Source of the DNA: AP-15 sp050729795
GTDB lineage: Bacteria > Pseudomonadota > Alphaproteobacteria > ATCC43930 > CGMCC-115725
DNA: 64,000 bases
Assembly (NCBI GenBank): GCA_050729795.1
Contig: JBOHME010000008.1
Span: 8,048-72,047 of the forward strand
Direction of reading: 5' to 3'
The translations under genes and the position numbers were made by a program. This document shows positions 47,196-57,237 of the stretch, piece after piece (position 1 is the stretch's first letter; each line of letters opens with the position of its first letter). The notes beneath the pieces are model-generated. The model was not told the origin of the DNA, made no database searches, and was given only the letters and a program-made list of their open reading frames with translations.

Positions 47196-48404
47196 ATGAC
47201 CCGACTGAGCGACCTGCCGCCGGACCAGGCGCAACGCCTGGCCCAGCTCGAATGCCCCGATTTCACGACGCGCCCCTGGGTGACGGGGGCCGCGCTGGCG
47301 CAGCGCCGCGTCGCGATCGTCTCCTCCGCGGGTCTTGTCGTGCGCGGCGAAGACCCGTTTCGCGGCCGCGACCCCGACTACCGGGTGCTCCCGTCGAGCA
47401 CAAAAGCCGGCGATCTTCTGTGCAGCCACATCTCGATCAATTTCGACCGCACCGGCTTCCAGGAGGATTGGAACATCGTCTTCCCGCTCGATCGCCTGCG
47501 GGAAATGATGGGAGAGGGGGTGATCGGATCGGTCGCGGAACGCCACTACTCGTTCATGGGCGCTACCGACCCGGTGCAGATGGAGCCATACGCCCGCGAA
47601 CTCGCCGCCCGGCTCAGGGCGGATGCCGTCGACGCCGCGCTGCTTTCCCCGGTTTGACCGCTCTGCACGCGCGCCGTGAGCGCGCTGGGGCATTATCTCG
47701 AGGAGGAAGGCATCGCCACGGTGGCGATAGCACTGGTCCGACCGCAAGCCGAAAATACAAAGCCGCCGCGCGCGCTATGGGTGCCGTTCGAGCTGGGCCG
47801 GCCGTTCGGTCCGCCGGGTGACCCCGCCCTTCAGAAGCGAGTGATCGCTGCGGCCCTGGGGCTGCTCGGCCACGATCGAGGACCGGTCGTCATCACCGAT
47901 TTTGCTGAGGACGATCCGCGGACGCAGCCCGATCCGGGTTGGCGTACGCCACTCACGTCTCCGCCCGTGAGAGCCGCTTCGGTGCAGGCGCTCGCCTCGG
48001 GGCTCGAAGCGGAAGTTGCACTGTTGAGCGAGGCCCATCGGCAATGGATCGCGAGGCGCGGTCGCAGCACCCTTGGCCTCAGCGGTCTGGTGATCGAGGA
48101 CTGCGCCGCTTATGTCGCCGACTGGCTGCGTGGCAAGGCGCCGCCGAGCCCGCGCACCGGGTTCTCGGCGCCGCTCGTGCTGCGCTTCGCGGTCGATGAT
48201 CTGAAGGCGTACTGCCTGGAAGCGGCGGGTGCCGGAGCGGCAAAGCCGTCGAGCCGCCAGCTCGGCGACTGGTTCTGGCACGAGACGGTGACCGGCGCCG
48301 CGCTCTACCGCCTGCGCGAACTTCTGCTGGGTCAGGAAGACGAGCGGCTGCGGCTCATCGTCAGCAACTTTATCGTCCCGGCGGCGCGGCTGCGCCAGGG
48401 ATGA
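47196..48404 (+). CDS. Selenoprotein, GrdB/PrdB-like reductase family (Sec154 encoded by in-frame TGA)
   Basis: One 402-aa selenoprotein read through the TGA at 47655-47657. The part before it (residues 1-153) and after it (155-402) are in the same frame and fit one family, the glycine/sarcosine/betaine reductase selenoprotein B (GrdB) and D-proline reductase (PrdB) group. The N-terminal segment QRRVAIVSSAGLVVRGEDPF is typical, and residues 148-158 read LLSPV-U-PLCTR, the Sec-x-x-Cys redox motif. The region after it (LGHYLEEEGIATVAIAL) continues the Rossmann-like core. A C-terminal helical extension (about 240-402) has no assigned function. The ATG at 47196 has GGAGG upstream. A hairpin after the UGA fits a bacterial SECIS. 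Standard annotation would call two fragments or a pseudogene. It is not a clostridial amino acid reductase operon: no grdA/grdE or prdA is adjacent, so the substrate is unknown. Confidence 0.85.
47655..47657 (+). other. Selenocysteine codon (TGA, Sec154)
   Basis: In-frame TGA between ...ALLSPV and PLCTR... of the GrdB-like protein, with a Cys codon at the third position after it (47664-47666). The downstream frame continues for 248 codons with family-like sequence and lacks a ribosome binding site for independent initiation. Confidence 0.85.
47669..47685 (+). promoter_or_regulatory. Candidate bacterial SECIS hairpin
   Basis: A six-base-pair stem gcgcgc/gcgcgc at 47669-47674 and 47680-47685 closes a five-nt loop cgtga. 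It begins 11 nt after the UGA, and the loop starts 17 nt after it with G as its second base followed by U. That spacing and loop G agree with the bacterial SECIS pattern (as I recall it) recognised by SelB. Confidence 0.7.
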
Positions 48405-48504
48405 GCCGCAGCCCGGCGGCATCACCAATCACATCCGCGCCGGGCTGTCCGCGTCTACGCGCCGTACCCGGTGGGATGTGGGTTGCCCCCCGGGCCGCAC
48501 CGCT

Positions 48505-49536
48505 TCAGTCGCCCGAGACGACGCAGCTGGCGGGATCGACCGGTGTCGCGATGTTGGTGAAGCTGTCGCCGGCCAATTGTATCGCAATGCAATCGGGATC
48601 GTAGATTCCGGTTGCCGGCTCCGGTCCGATACTTGTGAAGCTATTGTCGGACACCAGCAGGCTGTTCTGGCTGTACAGCAGGCCTTCCTCGCCATACGCG
48701 ACCATCTTGTAGTTCTGCGAGGCGGCACCCTGGGTGATCAAATTCCCGGTAATTGTGGCGATCCCGCCATTGGGAATGTCGATCGCAAAGCTCGTCGATC
48801 CGGCGCGGCAGCCGATGGTGGAATCGGCCTCTCCGTCGTAAAGCTGGCTGTCGGAAACGCTCGTCATCATCGCCCGGCTCTTGATATCGTGCCCGATCAG
48901 CTGGCCGCAAAACACGCTGCTGGTTACGGTCAGACTGCCCGCCTGGTTCACGTACAAGCCGTGCTGAAAGTAACCGATGTTCGGGTTGCCGTTGTTCTTA
49001 AAGGTGGAGTTGATGATCGAGATCGACTGCGCCGGGTTGTCGCCGGTCAGGATGCCCTCCTGATTGCCGACGAATGTGCTGTTCTCCACGACGAGCCTGG
49101 CCGGTGTGCTCGGGTTCTGATCGCGGATACCGGCACCGTTGCCACCCAGATAATTTTGGATTTCGGCGCCTTCGAAGGTCAACCCGTTCACCGTCAGATC
49201 AGCGGTCGAGAGAATGATCCCCTTCTCATTGGGCAGCGCCTCGGTTGCCTTGAGGATGACCGACCGGCCGGCTTTGGCTGGATCGACCTCGATTGTCATC
49301 GGCCGAGTAACCGCCGGAAAATCGTTGATATAGGTGCCCGGGGCAACCTCGATGACATAATAAGTCGCCAGATTGGTGTCTTGTTCGGCAGCGAAGACCG
49401 CAGCAGAGACGGTCTGGTACGGCGCTTTTGGCCCGACCTTCAGCACGCTGTCGGCCTCGGCACGCGCTGCGCAAGCGCCCGCGGCCAGAACCCCTATAAC
49501 CAGAACCCTCAACAACGGATCGGATCGCAGGCGCAT
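48505..49536 (-). CDS. Secreted right-handed beta-helix repeat protein
   Basis: Exported protein of 343 aa. The signal peptide is LLRVLVIGVLAAGACAARAE. The body starts like a pectin-esterase/beta-helix protein (VLKVGPKAPYQTVSAAVFAA, VIEVAPGTYINDF) and continues as a run of short strands rich in Asn, Ser and Thr (ARLVVENSTFVGNQEGILTG, SISIINSTFKNNGNPNIGYF), a parallel beta-helix. The pectin-esterase catalytic residues are not obvious, so it is probably a binding or structural protein. The ATG at 49536 has GGAGA upstream. Cys residues late in the protein suggest disulfides, fitting a periplasmic or extracellular location. Confidence 0.82.
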   Translation of the reverse strand: MRLRSDPLLRVLVIGVLAAGACAARAEADSVLKVGPKAPYQTVSAAVFAAEQDTNLATYYVIEVAPGTYINDFPAVTRPMTIEVDPAKAGRSVILKATEALPNEKGIILSTADLTVNGLTFEGAEIQNYLGGNGAGIRDQNPSTPARLVVENSTFVGNQEGILTGDNPAQSISIINSTFKNNGNPNIGYFQHGLYVNQAGSLTVTSSVFCGQLIGHDIKSRAMMTSVSDSQLYDGEADSTIGCRAGSTSFAIDIPNGGIATITGNLITQGAASQNYKMVAYGEEGLLYSQNSLLVSDNSFTSIGPEPATGIYDPDCIAIQLAGDSFTNIATPVDPASCVVSGD

Positions 49537-49821
49537 CACTTCTCCCCCCAGATGCCACGGTGGGGGCGAAGCGTCACCAATCGGCAACCACAGGGTCAAC
49601 CAACTAAAATGGGTCACAACCTAAAGGATCAACCTCTTGGCGAACCATCCGGATCCGGAATACGCATCTGATTCAATGGGGTAGGTCGCGTCCAGCGCGG
49701 TCTGCGTGGCGCGCGGGGCAGCAATCGGGTGCGGCGATCGTCCGGTGTTTGACGCCGGATTTCCGCACAAGCGCCAGCGCCCGGCCGGGCTGCGCCCACG
49801 AGCTCTGACGGTTTCTCGGGG

Positions 49822-51102
<1,281 letters not shown>

Positions 51103-51441
51103 CAAAGCCTCCATCGCGCAATCCGCGGCCCCGTGTCCGGCACCCGGCGGTCAGCATGGTTCCCCGGCGGCCGGGCTGCGCCGAGCCGCTGTTGTATAGA
51201 CGAGCCTGTGGCGTTGGTACGCGCGAATGATTAACACTTGGCGATAAGCAAGCGGCCGGGGGTGGCTCGATCGGTCGCTCCCGTCCACTGCGCCGAGCAC
51301 AGCAATCGCCCGTCCACTGCGCCGAGCACGGCAATCGCCGCTGTCGGCACGCAGCGCACTCCACAGGATTCTGGCAAAACCGGCGCGGATGATTACGTTG
51401 TGCCCGTTCGCCGTCCGCCGGACGGCGCCGCGGAGAAGCTC
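51103..51441. other. Divergent intergenic region upstream of cobA
   Basis: A 339-bp region between the divergent nucleotide-sugar dehydrogenase and cobA genes. It contains two copies of a 29-bp direct repeat (51281-51338). I see no cobalamin riboswitch consensus and no clear promoter. The cobA frame is open upstream of 51442 but without family resemblance. Confidence 0.6.
51281..51338. repeat. 29-bp direct repeat x2
   Basis: Two adjacent 29-bp copies beginning ccgtccactgcgccgagcac at 51281-51309 and 51310-51338, differing at one base. They lie about 100 bp upstream of the cobA start. Confidence 0.92.
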
Positions 51442-52269
51442 GTGATCGACAGCGCGCGTCTCGGCCTGCCGGAATTCACTGCCGGCCAGGTATGGCTGGT
51501 CGGCGCCGGACCGGGCGATCCCGGGCTGTTGTCGGCATTAGCGCTGCACGCGCTGTCGCATGCGGACAGCATTGTCTATGACGCGCTGGTCGATCGGCGC
51601 ATCCTCGATCTCGCGCGGTCTGGCGCCTCTCTCGATTTTGCCGGCAAGCGAGGCGGGCGGCCATCGCCGACCCAGCCGGACATATCTGCCCGGCTGATCC
51701 GGCTGGCCCGAGCCGGTCATCGTGTGCTGCGCCTCAAAGGCGGTGACCCTTGCGTCTTTGGCCGGGGCGCCGAGGAGGCGCTGAGCCTCGCTGCCGCCGG
51801 AATCCCGTTCCGCATCGTCCCGGGCATCACCGCCGGCATCGGCGGCCTCGCCTATGCCGGCATCCCGGTCACCCATCGCGAGATCAACTCCGCCGTCACC
51901 TTCGTCACCGGTCACAGCAGCAGCGGAGTGGTGCCCGACGGGCTCGATTGGGACGCGGTTGCCCGCGGCTCCCCGGTCCTCGTCATCTATATGGCGCTTC
52001 GGCACCTGCCGCAGATCGTCGAGCGGCTGTTGGCCGCGGGCCGACGGCGCGAAGAGCCCGCCGCGGTGGTGAGCAGGGCGACCACCCCGGCGCAGCGGGT
52101 CGTGGTGTCGCAGCTGAGCGAGATCACCACCGCTGCGGTCGGGCTCGAAACCCCGGCAATCGTCGTTATCGGCGAGGTCGTGCGACTGCGTGACAGCCTT
52201 GCTTGGATCGGCGCGGGTGATTGCGGGGCGCCGCATCCGACACCGCCCGGTCGCCGGCAGCGGGGCTAG
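51442..52269 (+). CDS. cobA: Uroporphyrinogen-III C-methyltransferase
   Basis: SUMT (275 aa) methylates uroporphyrinogen III at C2 and C7 to precorrin-2, the branch point to siroheme and cobalamin. The SAM-binding start is VWLVGAGPGDPGLLSALALH, followed by DALVDRRILDLARSG, RLKGGDPCVFGRGAEEALSL and IPVTHREINSAVTFVTGH. The start is the GTG at 51442, with GGAG 7 nt upstream. No other siroheme or cobalamin gene is in the window, so its pathway cannot be told from context. Confidence 0.94.
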   Translation: MIDSARLGLPEFTAGQVWLVGAGPGDPGLLSALALHALSHADSIVYDALVDRRILDLARSGASLDFAGKRGGRPSPTQPDISARLIRLARAGHRVLRLKGGDPCVFGRGAEEALSLAAAGIPFRIVPGITAGIGGLAYAGIPVTHREINSAVTFVTGHSSSGVVPDGLDWDAVARGSPVLVIYMALRHLPQIVERLLAAGRRREEPAAVVSRATTPAQRVVVSQLSEITTAAVGLETPAIVVIGEVVRLRDSLAWIGAGDCGAPHPTPPGRRQRG

Positions 52270-52546
52270 CGGGCCGGGATGGGGCGCACCGGGTCGATCG
52301 GTTTGCGCAAGGTGCCGCGGGCCTGTCCTCGTGCCGCACCTGGCGGCGCGGATCATGCGCGATCCGCGACCCTCGCCCGCGATCGGATGGGCTTGAATTA
52401 CCTGATAACGACGCCTCAACTCTGTGCCGTAGCTCGGGCGCAACTGCGGCGCCGTGACCCACTGACATGGAACGGTCGTGTTGTCGAATTCCCTCGTTGT
52501 CCCGAGCCGGCGCCAGGCATCGGTCCTGCATCCGCGGTCGCCATGA

Positions 52547-53794
52547 TTGTCTGCCGCTGCAGTGGCTGACATCCTGGAGTTTCTGCGGCAGCCGCCCCAG
52601 GCGGCGGTGCTAATCGCGCGGGCCGAGCGGCAGACCGGGCTCACCGATTTTGGCGATTTCGCGTTTGAGCGCCCGCTCGGTCGCCTGCTCGACGCCTGCC
52701 GCGAGGAGGCCGATCTGAGCTTTTTTGGCGCCGCAGCGCTGCGCTGGGATACGGTGCGTTTTCTATCGAACCTGCTGCGGCTGCGCGCGGAGGAAAAACG
52801 GGCCCCAGAAATCGTCGATCAGCAAATCGAACGACCGCTGATGATTGCCGGTCTGCCGCGCTCCGGCACGACCTTTCTGCACGGACTGCTGGCCGAGGAT
52901 CCGGCGAACCTGGTGCCGCGGGTCTGGCAGCCGATCCATCCCTATCCGCGGGGTCGCGCCGGCGCCGGGCGCGACCGCCGGCCGCAGCAGGTCGCACGGC
53001 AGCTGCGGCTGTTCCGGCTCTTGGCGCCTCAGTTCCGCCACCTGCATCCAATCGATGCCCACTCGCCGCAGGAATGTTCGGAGATCACCGCACATCTGTT
53101 CACCAGTCTGCGGTTTGATACGACCTATCGGATTCCGAGCTACCGGAACTGGCTCGATCAGACCGGGCATCTCGACGCCTATCTGTTTCATAAGCGCTTT
53201 CTGCAGCATCTGCAGCGGCAGGCGGGGCGGGCGGGGCGGTGGGTGCTCAAATGCCCCGACCACATTTTTGCTCTGCCGGCGCTCCGTTCGGTTTACCCCG
53301 ACGCCGATCTGGTGTTCGTCCACCGAGATCCGGTGGCCGTGCTGGCATCCGTGGCGCGGCTGACGGAGGTGTTGCGCCGGCCGTTCACCCGTCACGTCGA
53401 CCGCCTCACGATCGGCCGGGAAGATAGCGAGCGTTGGCTTGAAGCGGCCGGGCTGATGGTCGCCGCCGCCACCCAGAACGGGTTCGCGCGGCCGATCGTC
53501 CATATTCATTATAAGCAGCTGGTCAGTGATCCGGCCGGTACCGTTGCCGCACTCTATCGGCATTTCGGGCGCAGGCTGGACGCCGAAGCCGCGTCGCGCA
53601 TCGGACGGCGAGTGGCGGCGAGCCCGAATGGCGGCTATGGCCGCCGCCGCGCCCGGCTCGAGGATTATGGGCTCGATCCGGCGCGCGAGCATGAACGCTA
53701 CGCGGGCTACATGGCTGCGTTCGGAATTTCGCCCGAACCCGGCAGGACATCTGCCCGCGAAACCCGCGCGGCGCGGTTGGCCGGCGTGGCGTAG
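52547..53794 (+). CDS. Sulfotransferase family protein
   Basis: PAPS-dependent-type sulfotransferase of 415 aa. The 5'-phosphosulfate-binding P-loop is MIAGLPRSGTTFLHGLLAED at about residues 96-115, and the later 3'-phosphate motif is WVLKCPDHIF with DLVFVHRDPVAVLASVARL. The protein has an N-terminal helical region and a C-terminal extension rich in Arg (GRTSARETRAARL). The start is uncertain: TTG at 52547 is taken here, with GTG 52562 (starting MADILEFLR) as an alternative. No PAPS synthesis gene is nearby. The acceptor could be a lipid or a polysaccharide. It converges on hpnN (17 bp between stops). Confidence 0.88.
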   Translation: MSAAAVADILEFLRQPPQAAVLIARAERQTGLTDFGDFAFERPLGRLLDACREEADLSFFGAAALRWDTVRFLSNLLRLRAEEKRAPEIVDQQIERPLMIAGLPRSGTTFLHGLLAEDPANLVPRVWQPIHPYPRGRAGAGRDRRPQQVARQLRLFRLLAPQFRHLHPIDAHSPQECSEITAHLFTSLRFDTTYRIPSYRNWLDQTGHLDAYLFHKRFLQHLQRQAGRAGRWVLKCPDHIFALPALRSVYPDADLVFVHRDPVAVLASVARLTEVLRRPFTRHVDRLTIGREDSERWLEAAGLMVAAATQNGFARPIVHIHYKQLVSDPAGTVAALYRHFGRRLDAEAASRIGRRVAASPNGGYGRRRARLEDYGLDPAREHERYAGYMAAFGISPEPGRTSARETRAARLAGVA

Positions 53795-53811
53795 CCCGTC
53801 AAGGCCGCCCG

Positions 53812-56451
53812 TCAAGGCCGGGGCTGGGTGTCGCGCTTGCCTCCCGGCACGGCATGGGCGCCGCGCCGCGCCCGCGAAGCGGGTGCTGCAGCCAGTAGCG
53901 CCGGGATGAACACGAGACTTGCCACCAGGGTGCAGCCGAGGCTGATCAGCAGCAGCCGGCCCATGCTCGCGGTGCCGGGATGGTAGGATAGCGCCAGCGA
54001 GCCGAACGCCGTCCCGGTGGTCAGCGCCGAGAACAGGATCGCGCGCGCGGTCGGCGAACTCAGCACCTCGCTTCGCCCGGCCCGCCAGTTCATGACGAAA
54101 TAGATGTTGAACGAGACCCCGACACCGAGCAGCAGCGGCAGCGCGATGATATTGGCGTAATTGAGCGGCAGCGGCAGCAAGGCCATGACGATCACCGTCA
54201 TCAGCGCCGACAGCAAGAGCGGCGCCAGCACCAGCGCCACGTCGAGCGGGTGCCGTAGCGCCACAAACAGGATCACGGCGATGGCACCCAGCGCCGCGAT
54301 CGCCGCGGTGCGGAACGAGCCGACGATGGTGGCGCTCGTCGCCTCGATGGTGACCGCCGGACCGCCGGCATCGGGGGCGACCGCGGTCACGGCGGCCACG
54401 AATTTGGCGAGCCCTCGGCTGCTGCGAGCGGGGGCGGCCGGCACCACCTGCACCCTGGCCTGGCCGTCGGGCAGCACCCAGTCACGGGCGAGCGCCGGCG
54501 GAATGCTTCCGAGGCTGACCGGTCGCGCGCCAAGCGCTGTGCGCAGCTCGTCGAGCTGCATCGGCAGAAACCGGGTCAAGGCCCAATTGGCGGCGAGCAC
54601 GACCTGGTCGGGGGCTGCCGCCAGCCGGTGGAGGTCTTCGGCGATTGCGGCCAGCAGCGGATCGGCGGGCGGCTTGCCGGCCGGTGCGATCGCCTGCGCG
54701 GCTTCGCCCGCGGCGCGGCGGATGTCCTCGGCGCTGGGCGGAGCGGCCGGCTGATAGGGCGTCAATGTCGGACCCAGCAGCAGGGCGGCGTCGGCGATTT
54801 GCGCCAGCTTTTGTTTCTGATTGCTGGGAACCAGGGAATTGATCGACAGCACGTCCGAGACTACCGGCAGCTGTTGCAAGCGGTTTGCGAGCGCTGCCGC
54901 GGCTGCGGCATCGGGTGTCAAGATGTCGATCGTGAACGGGTTGGTCACCGGCGAATTCATCAGATCGGCGAGAGTTTTCATCGCCTCGGTGTTCGGGTTC
55001 TTGGTGTGCAGCGGGTTCGAGTCAAAGCTCAGCCGCGGGATCAGCGCGACACCGAGCGCCGCCAGGATCGCGAACGCCGCCAGCACCGGCCGGCGCCGCC
55101 GGCGCAGCAAATGATCGAGCGGTGCGGCCCAGCGGAAGCCGATCTCACCGGTTTCGCCATGTGGCCGAAACAGCGCGATCGCCGCCGGCAGGAAGGTGAC
55201 GGTGCACAGGAATGCGATCAGCATGCCGACCCCGGCGATCAGCCCGAGCTCGGCGACGCCGCGGAAATCGGTCGGCACGAAAGCGAGAAATCCTGCCGAT
55301 GTCGCCGCGGCGGCAACCAGGATCTGCCCGCCGACCCGCTGGCCGGTCCGGTCGACGGCCGCGGCTGGATCGGGGTTCTGCCACCGCATCGCGCGATAGC
55401 GCACGCAGAACTGGATCGCGAAATCAACGGCGATGCCGACAAACAGAATTCCGAAGCCGACCGAGACAAGGTTCAGCGTGCCCACTGCCGCGGCGGCGAA
55501 CAGCAGGGTCAGCAGTAGACCGAGACCGAGGGTCAAGAGGATCGGGACGATCAGCCGCCAGCTGCGCACCGCCAGGAATAGCCATAAGGAGATCAGCACG
55601 ATGCTGCCGGCGAGACCGAGCACGGCGCCATGCGCGACACTGGCGAACTCCTCGTCGGATAGCGCCACATTGCCGGTGATGCGGACCCGCGCATCGCCCG
55701 ACCGGACGAATTCGAGCTGGTTCGCCGCCTTGCGCAGCGCCGCGGTCGCCGCACCTCCAGGCTCGATCGTGGCGTGATCGAGCTTGGCCTGCGCCAGCAC
55801 GAACTTGAAGCGACCGCCGAGATCGGCGACCCCGCCGCCGAGCAGGCGGGTCCAGGACAAAGGCTGCGGATGTCCGGCAAGGGCACCCGCGATCGCACGC
55901 TGGAAGCCAGCCAGCGCTGCCCGGTATGACGTCAGGTCGACCTGGCCTTGCTGCAGCCCCTTGCCCAGCAGTGCGAGTGCCGTGAACAACCCGCGCGCGC
56001 TCGGGTCCTTGGCCAGCTGGCCGAGAAAGGGCTGAGCGTCAACGGTGCGTTCGAGCAGCGTTTCGAGCTGCTTTGTATCGAGAAACAGCAACCCTTCGCG
56101 GTGCAGAAAGGGCGAGCTGTCAGGGCGGGCCACCGACAGAAAATGCCCCCGGTCGGCGGCAAGCGCCTTGGCCAGGCCGGAAGCCGTCGCCTCGGCCTCT
56201 TCCGGCTCCCTCCCGTCAATGACCGCCACCAGCAAATCGTTGAACTGAGGAAAATCGGCGCTGAAGGCCAGCTCACGCTGGCGCCAGGGCAGGCTCGAGG
56301 CAAACATTTTGTCGGTGTCGGTGCTGATGCCGAGATGAGTTACCGAGTAAAATCCGGCAAATCCGGCTATGACTGCGGCAGTGACAAAGACAAGAGCCGC
56401 ATGGCGCCAGCAGAAGTCGACAAGGCCAACGAGCAAGCGCTGAAATGCCAT
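53812..56451 (-). CDS. hpnN: Hopanoid-associated RND/MMPL transporter HpnN
   Basis: Large RND (MMPL family) transporter of 879 aa, matching HpnN, which moves hopanoids to the outer membrane. The N-terminal helix is followed by ISTDTDKMFASSLPWRQREL and FSADFPQFNDLLVAVIDGRE, diagnostic for HpnN. Two sets of about six membrane helices with large periplasmic loops are visible (first set GAVLGLAGSIVLISLWLFLA, last set PLLLGVGVSFNIYFVMNWRA). No other hopanoid genes (hpnCDE, shc) are in the window. It is convergent with the sulfotransferase gene. Confidence 0.92.
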   Translation of the reverse strand: MAFQRLLVGLVDFCWRHAALVFVTAAVIAGFAGFYSVTHLGISTDTDKMFASSLPWRQRELAFSADFPQFNDLLVAVIDGREPEEAEATASGLAKALAADRGHFLSVARPDSSPFLHREGLLFLDTKQLETLLERTVDAQPFLGQLAKDPSARGLFTALALLGKGLQQGQVDLTSYRAALAGFQRAIAGALAGHPQPLSWTRLLGGGVADLGGRFKFVLAQAKLDHATIEPGGAATAALRKAANQLEFVRSGDARVRITGNVALSDEEFASVAHGAVLGLAGSIVLISLWLFLAVRSWRLIVPILLTLGLGLLLTLLFAAAAVGTLNLVSVGFGILFVGIAVDFAIQFCVRYRAMRWQNPDPAAAVDRTGQRVGGQILVAAAATSAGFLAFVPTDFRGVAELGLIAGVGMLIAFLCTVTFLPAAIALFRPHGETGEIGFRWAAPLDHLLRRRRRPVLAAFAILAALGVALIPRLSFDSNPLHTKNPNTEAMKTLADLMNSPVTNPFTIDILTPDAAAAAALANRLQQLPVVSDVLSINSLVPSNQKQKLAQIADAALLLGPTLTPYQPAAPPSAEDIRRAAGEAAQAIAPAGKPPADPLLAAIAEDLHRLAAAPDQVVLAANWALTRFLPMQLDELRTALGARPVSLGSIPPALARDWVLPDGQARVQVVPAAPARSSRGLAKFVAAVTAVAPDAGGPAVTIEATSATIVGSFRTAAIAALGAIAVILFVALRHPLDVALVLAPLLLSALMTVIVMALLPLPLNYANIIALPLLLGVGVSFNIYFVMNWRAGRSEVLSSPTARAILFSALTTGTAFGSLALSYHPGTASMGRLLLISLGCTLVASLVFIPALLAAAPASRARRGAHAVPGGKRDTQPRP

Positions 56452-56791
56452 GGTAAACCGAAGCTCGTACCTGGTTGCGCCGCGATTGAATGTTTATCGC
56501 TGTCCGCGCGGGGAGCGGCGGGTCGGCGCTGAAGCAACGGTCCCGGGTCGCCGCGGCTGCCCTGGTGATAATCGGTTGGCCGCAGCAAGGCTACCGCAAA
56601 ATGCCATCCCCGCGGCCACAATACCGGAGGATGAGACGGCCGGGTGGCGCGCGGACTAAACCCACCGCCCGCTGTCATATCTTGGTCGCCCTCGCGCAGG
56701 ACGGTGCCGGTTGCCGCTACCGGCAGCGGCCAGATCAGCTGCGAACAGGTTTGCTCCAGTCGTTGCCGGAGAGCGCCTCGGCGCCGCGCGG
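56452..56791. other. Intergenic region upstream of hpnN
   Basis: A 340-bp stretch between the hpnN start and the EVE gene 3' end. Small open frames here have no resemblance to known proteins. I see no clear promoter, RNA gene or repeat. Confidence 0.5.
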
Positions 56792-57217
56792 TCAGCGGCC
56801 GGGCTCGGCAGAGACGCCGGCCATCTCGCAGATCACCTGCCATTCGTGATCGCTGACCGGGCAGACCGAAAGCCGCGACTGGCGCAGCAGCGCCATGCCG
56901 GCGAGCTCGGGATTAGCCTTCATCGCCGCGAGCGTCACCGGCCGTGCCACCGGCATCACCGGCGCGAGATCGACCATGCCGAGCTTGCCGGCCTTGTCAT
57001 TGGGGTCCGAGTAAAACGGCGCCACCACCTCGGCAATGCCGACGATGTCCCTGCCTTCGTTCGAATGGTAGTAGAAGGCGCGATCGCCGGGTTGCATCGC
57101 CTTCAGATTGTTCAGCGCCTGAGCATTGCGCACACCGTCCCAATTGGTACGGCCGTCGGCGACGAGCTGTGCCCACGAGTAGCTCGAGGGTTCCGACTTG
57201 ACCAGCCAGTGAGCCAT
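56792..57217 (-). CDS. EVE domain protein
   Basis: EVE-domain protein (141 aa), a PUA-like fold that in some systems binds modified cytosine or RNA. Features are MAHWLVKSEPSSYSWAQL at the start, TNWDGVRNAQALNNLKAMQP, GDRAFYYHSNEGRDIVGIAE (ligand-binding aromatic region) and LLRQSRLSVCPVSDHEWQVI near the end. The ATG at 57217 follows GGAGGGGAG closely. It is upstream-adjacent to thpR, and an RNA-related role is consistent. Confidence 0.92.
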   Translation of the reverse strand: MAHWLVKSEPSSYSWAQLVADGRTNWDGVRNAQALNNLKAMQPGDRAFYYHSNEGRDIVGIAEVVAPFYSDPNDKAGKLGMVDLAPVMPVARPVTLAAMKANPELAGMALLRQSRLSVCPVSDHEWQVICEMAGVSAEPGR

Positions 57218-57237
57218 CTCCCCTCCCTGCCGCAGGA

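Noticed and set aside
47196..48404. A gene split by a nonsense mutation or two separate small genes
   Set aside because: Both parts are in the same frame, the second has no Shine-Dalgarno, the residues after TGA complete a Sec-x-x-Cys motif, and a hairpin of SECIS type follows. A selenoprotein explains all of these.
51103..51441. Cobalamin riboswitch upstream of cobA
   Set aside because: I do not see the conserved B12-box or the expected extended leader; the region holds only a 29-bp direct repeat.
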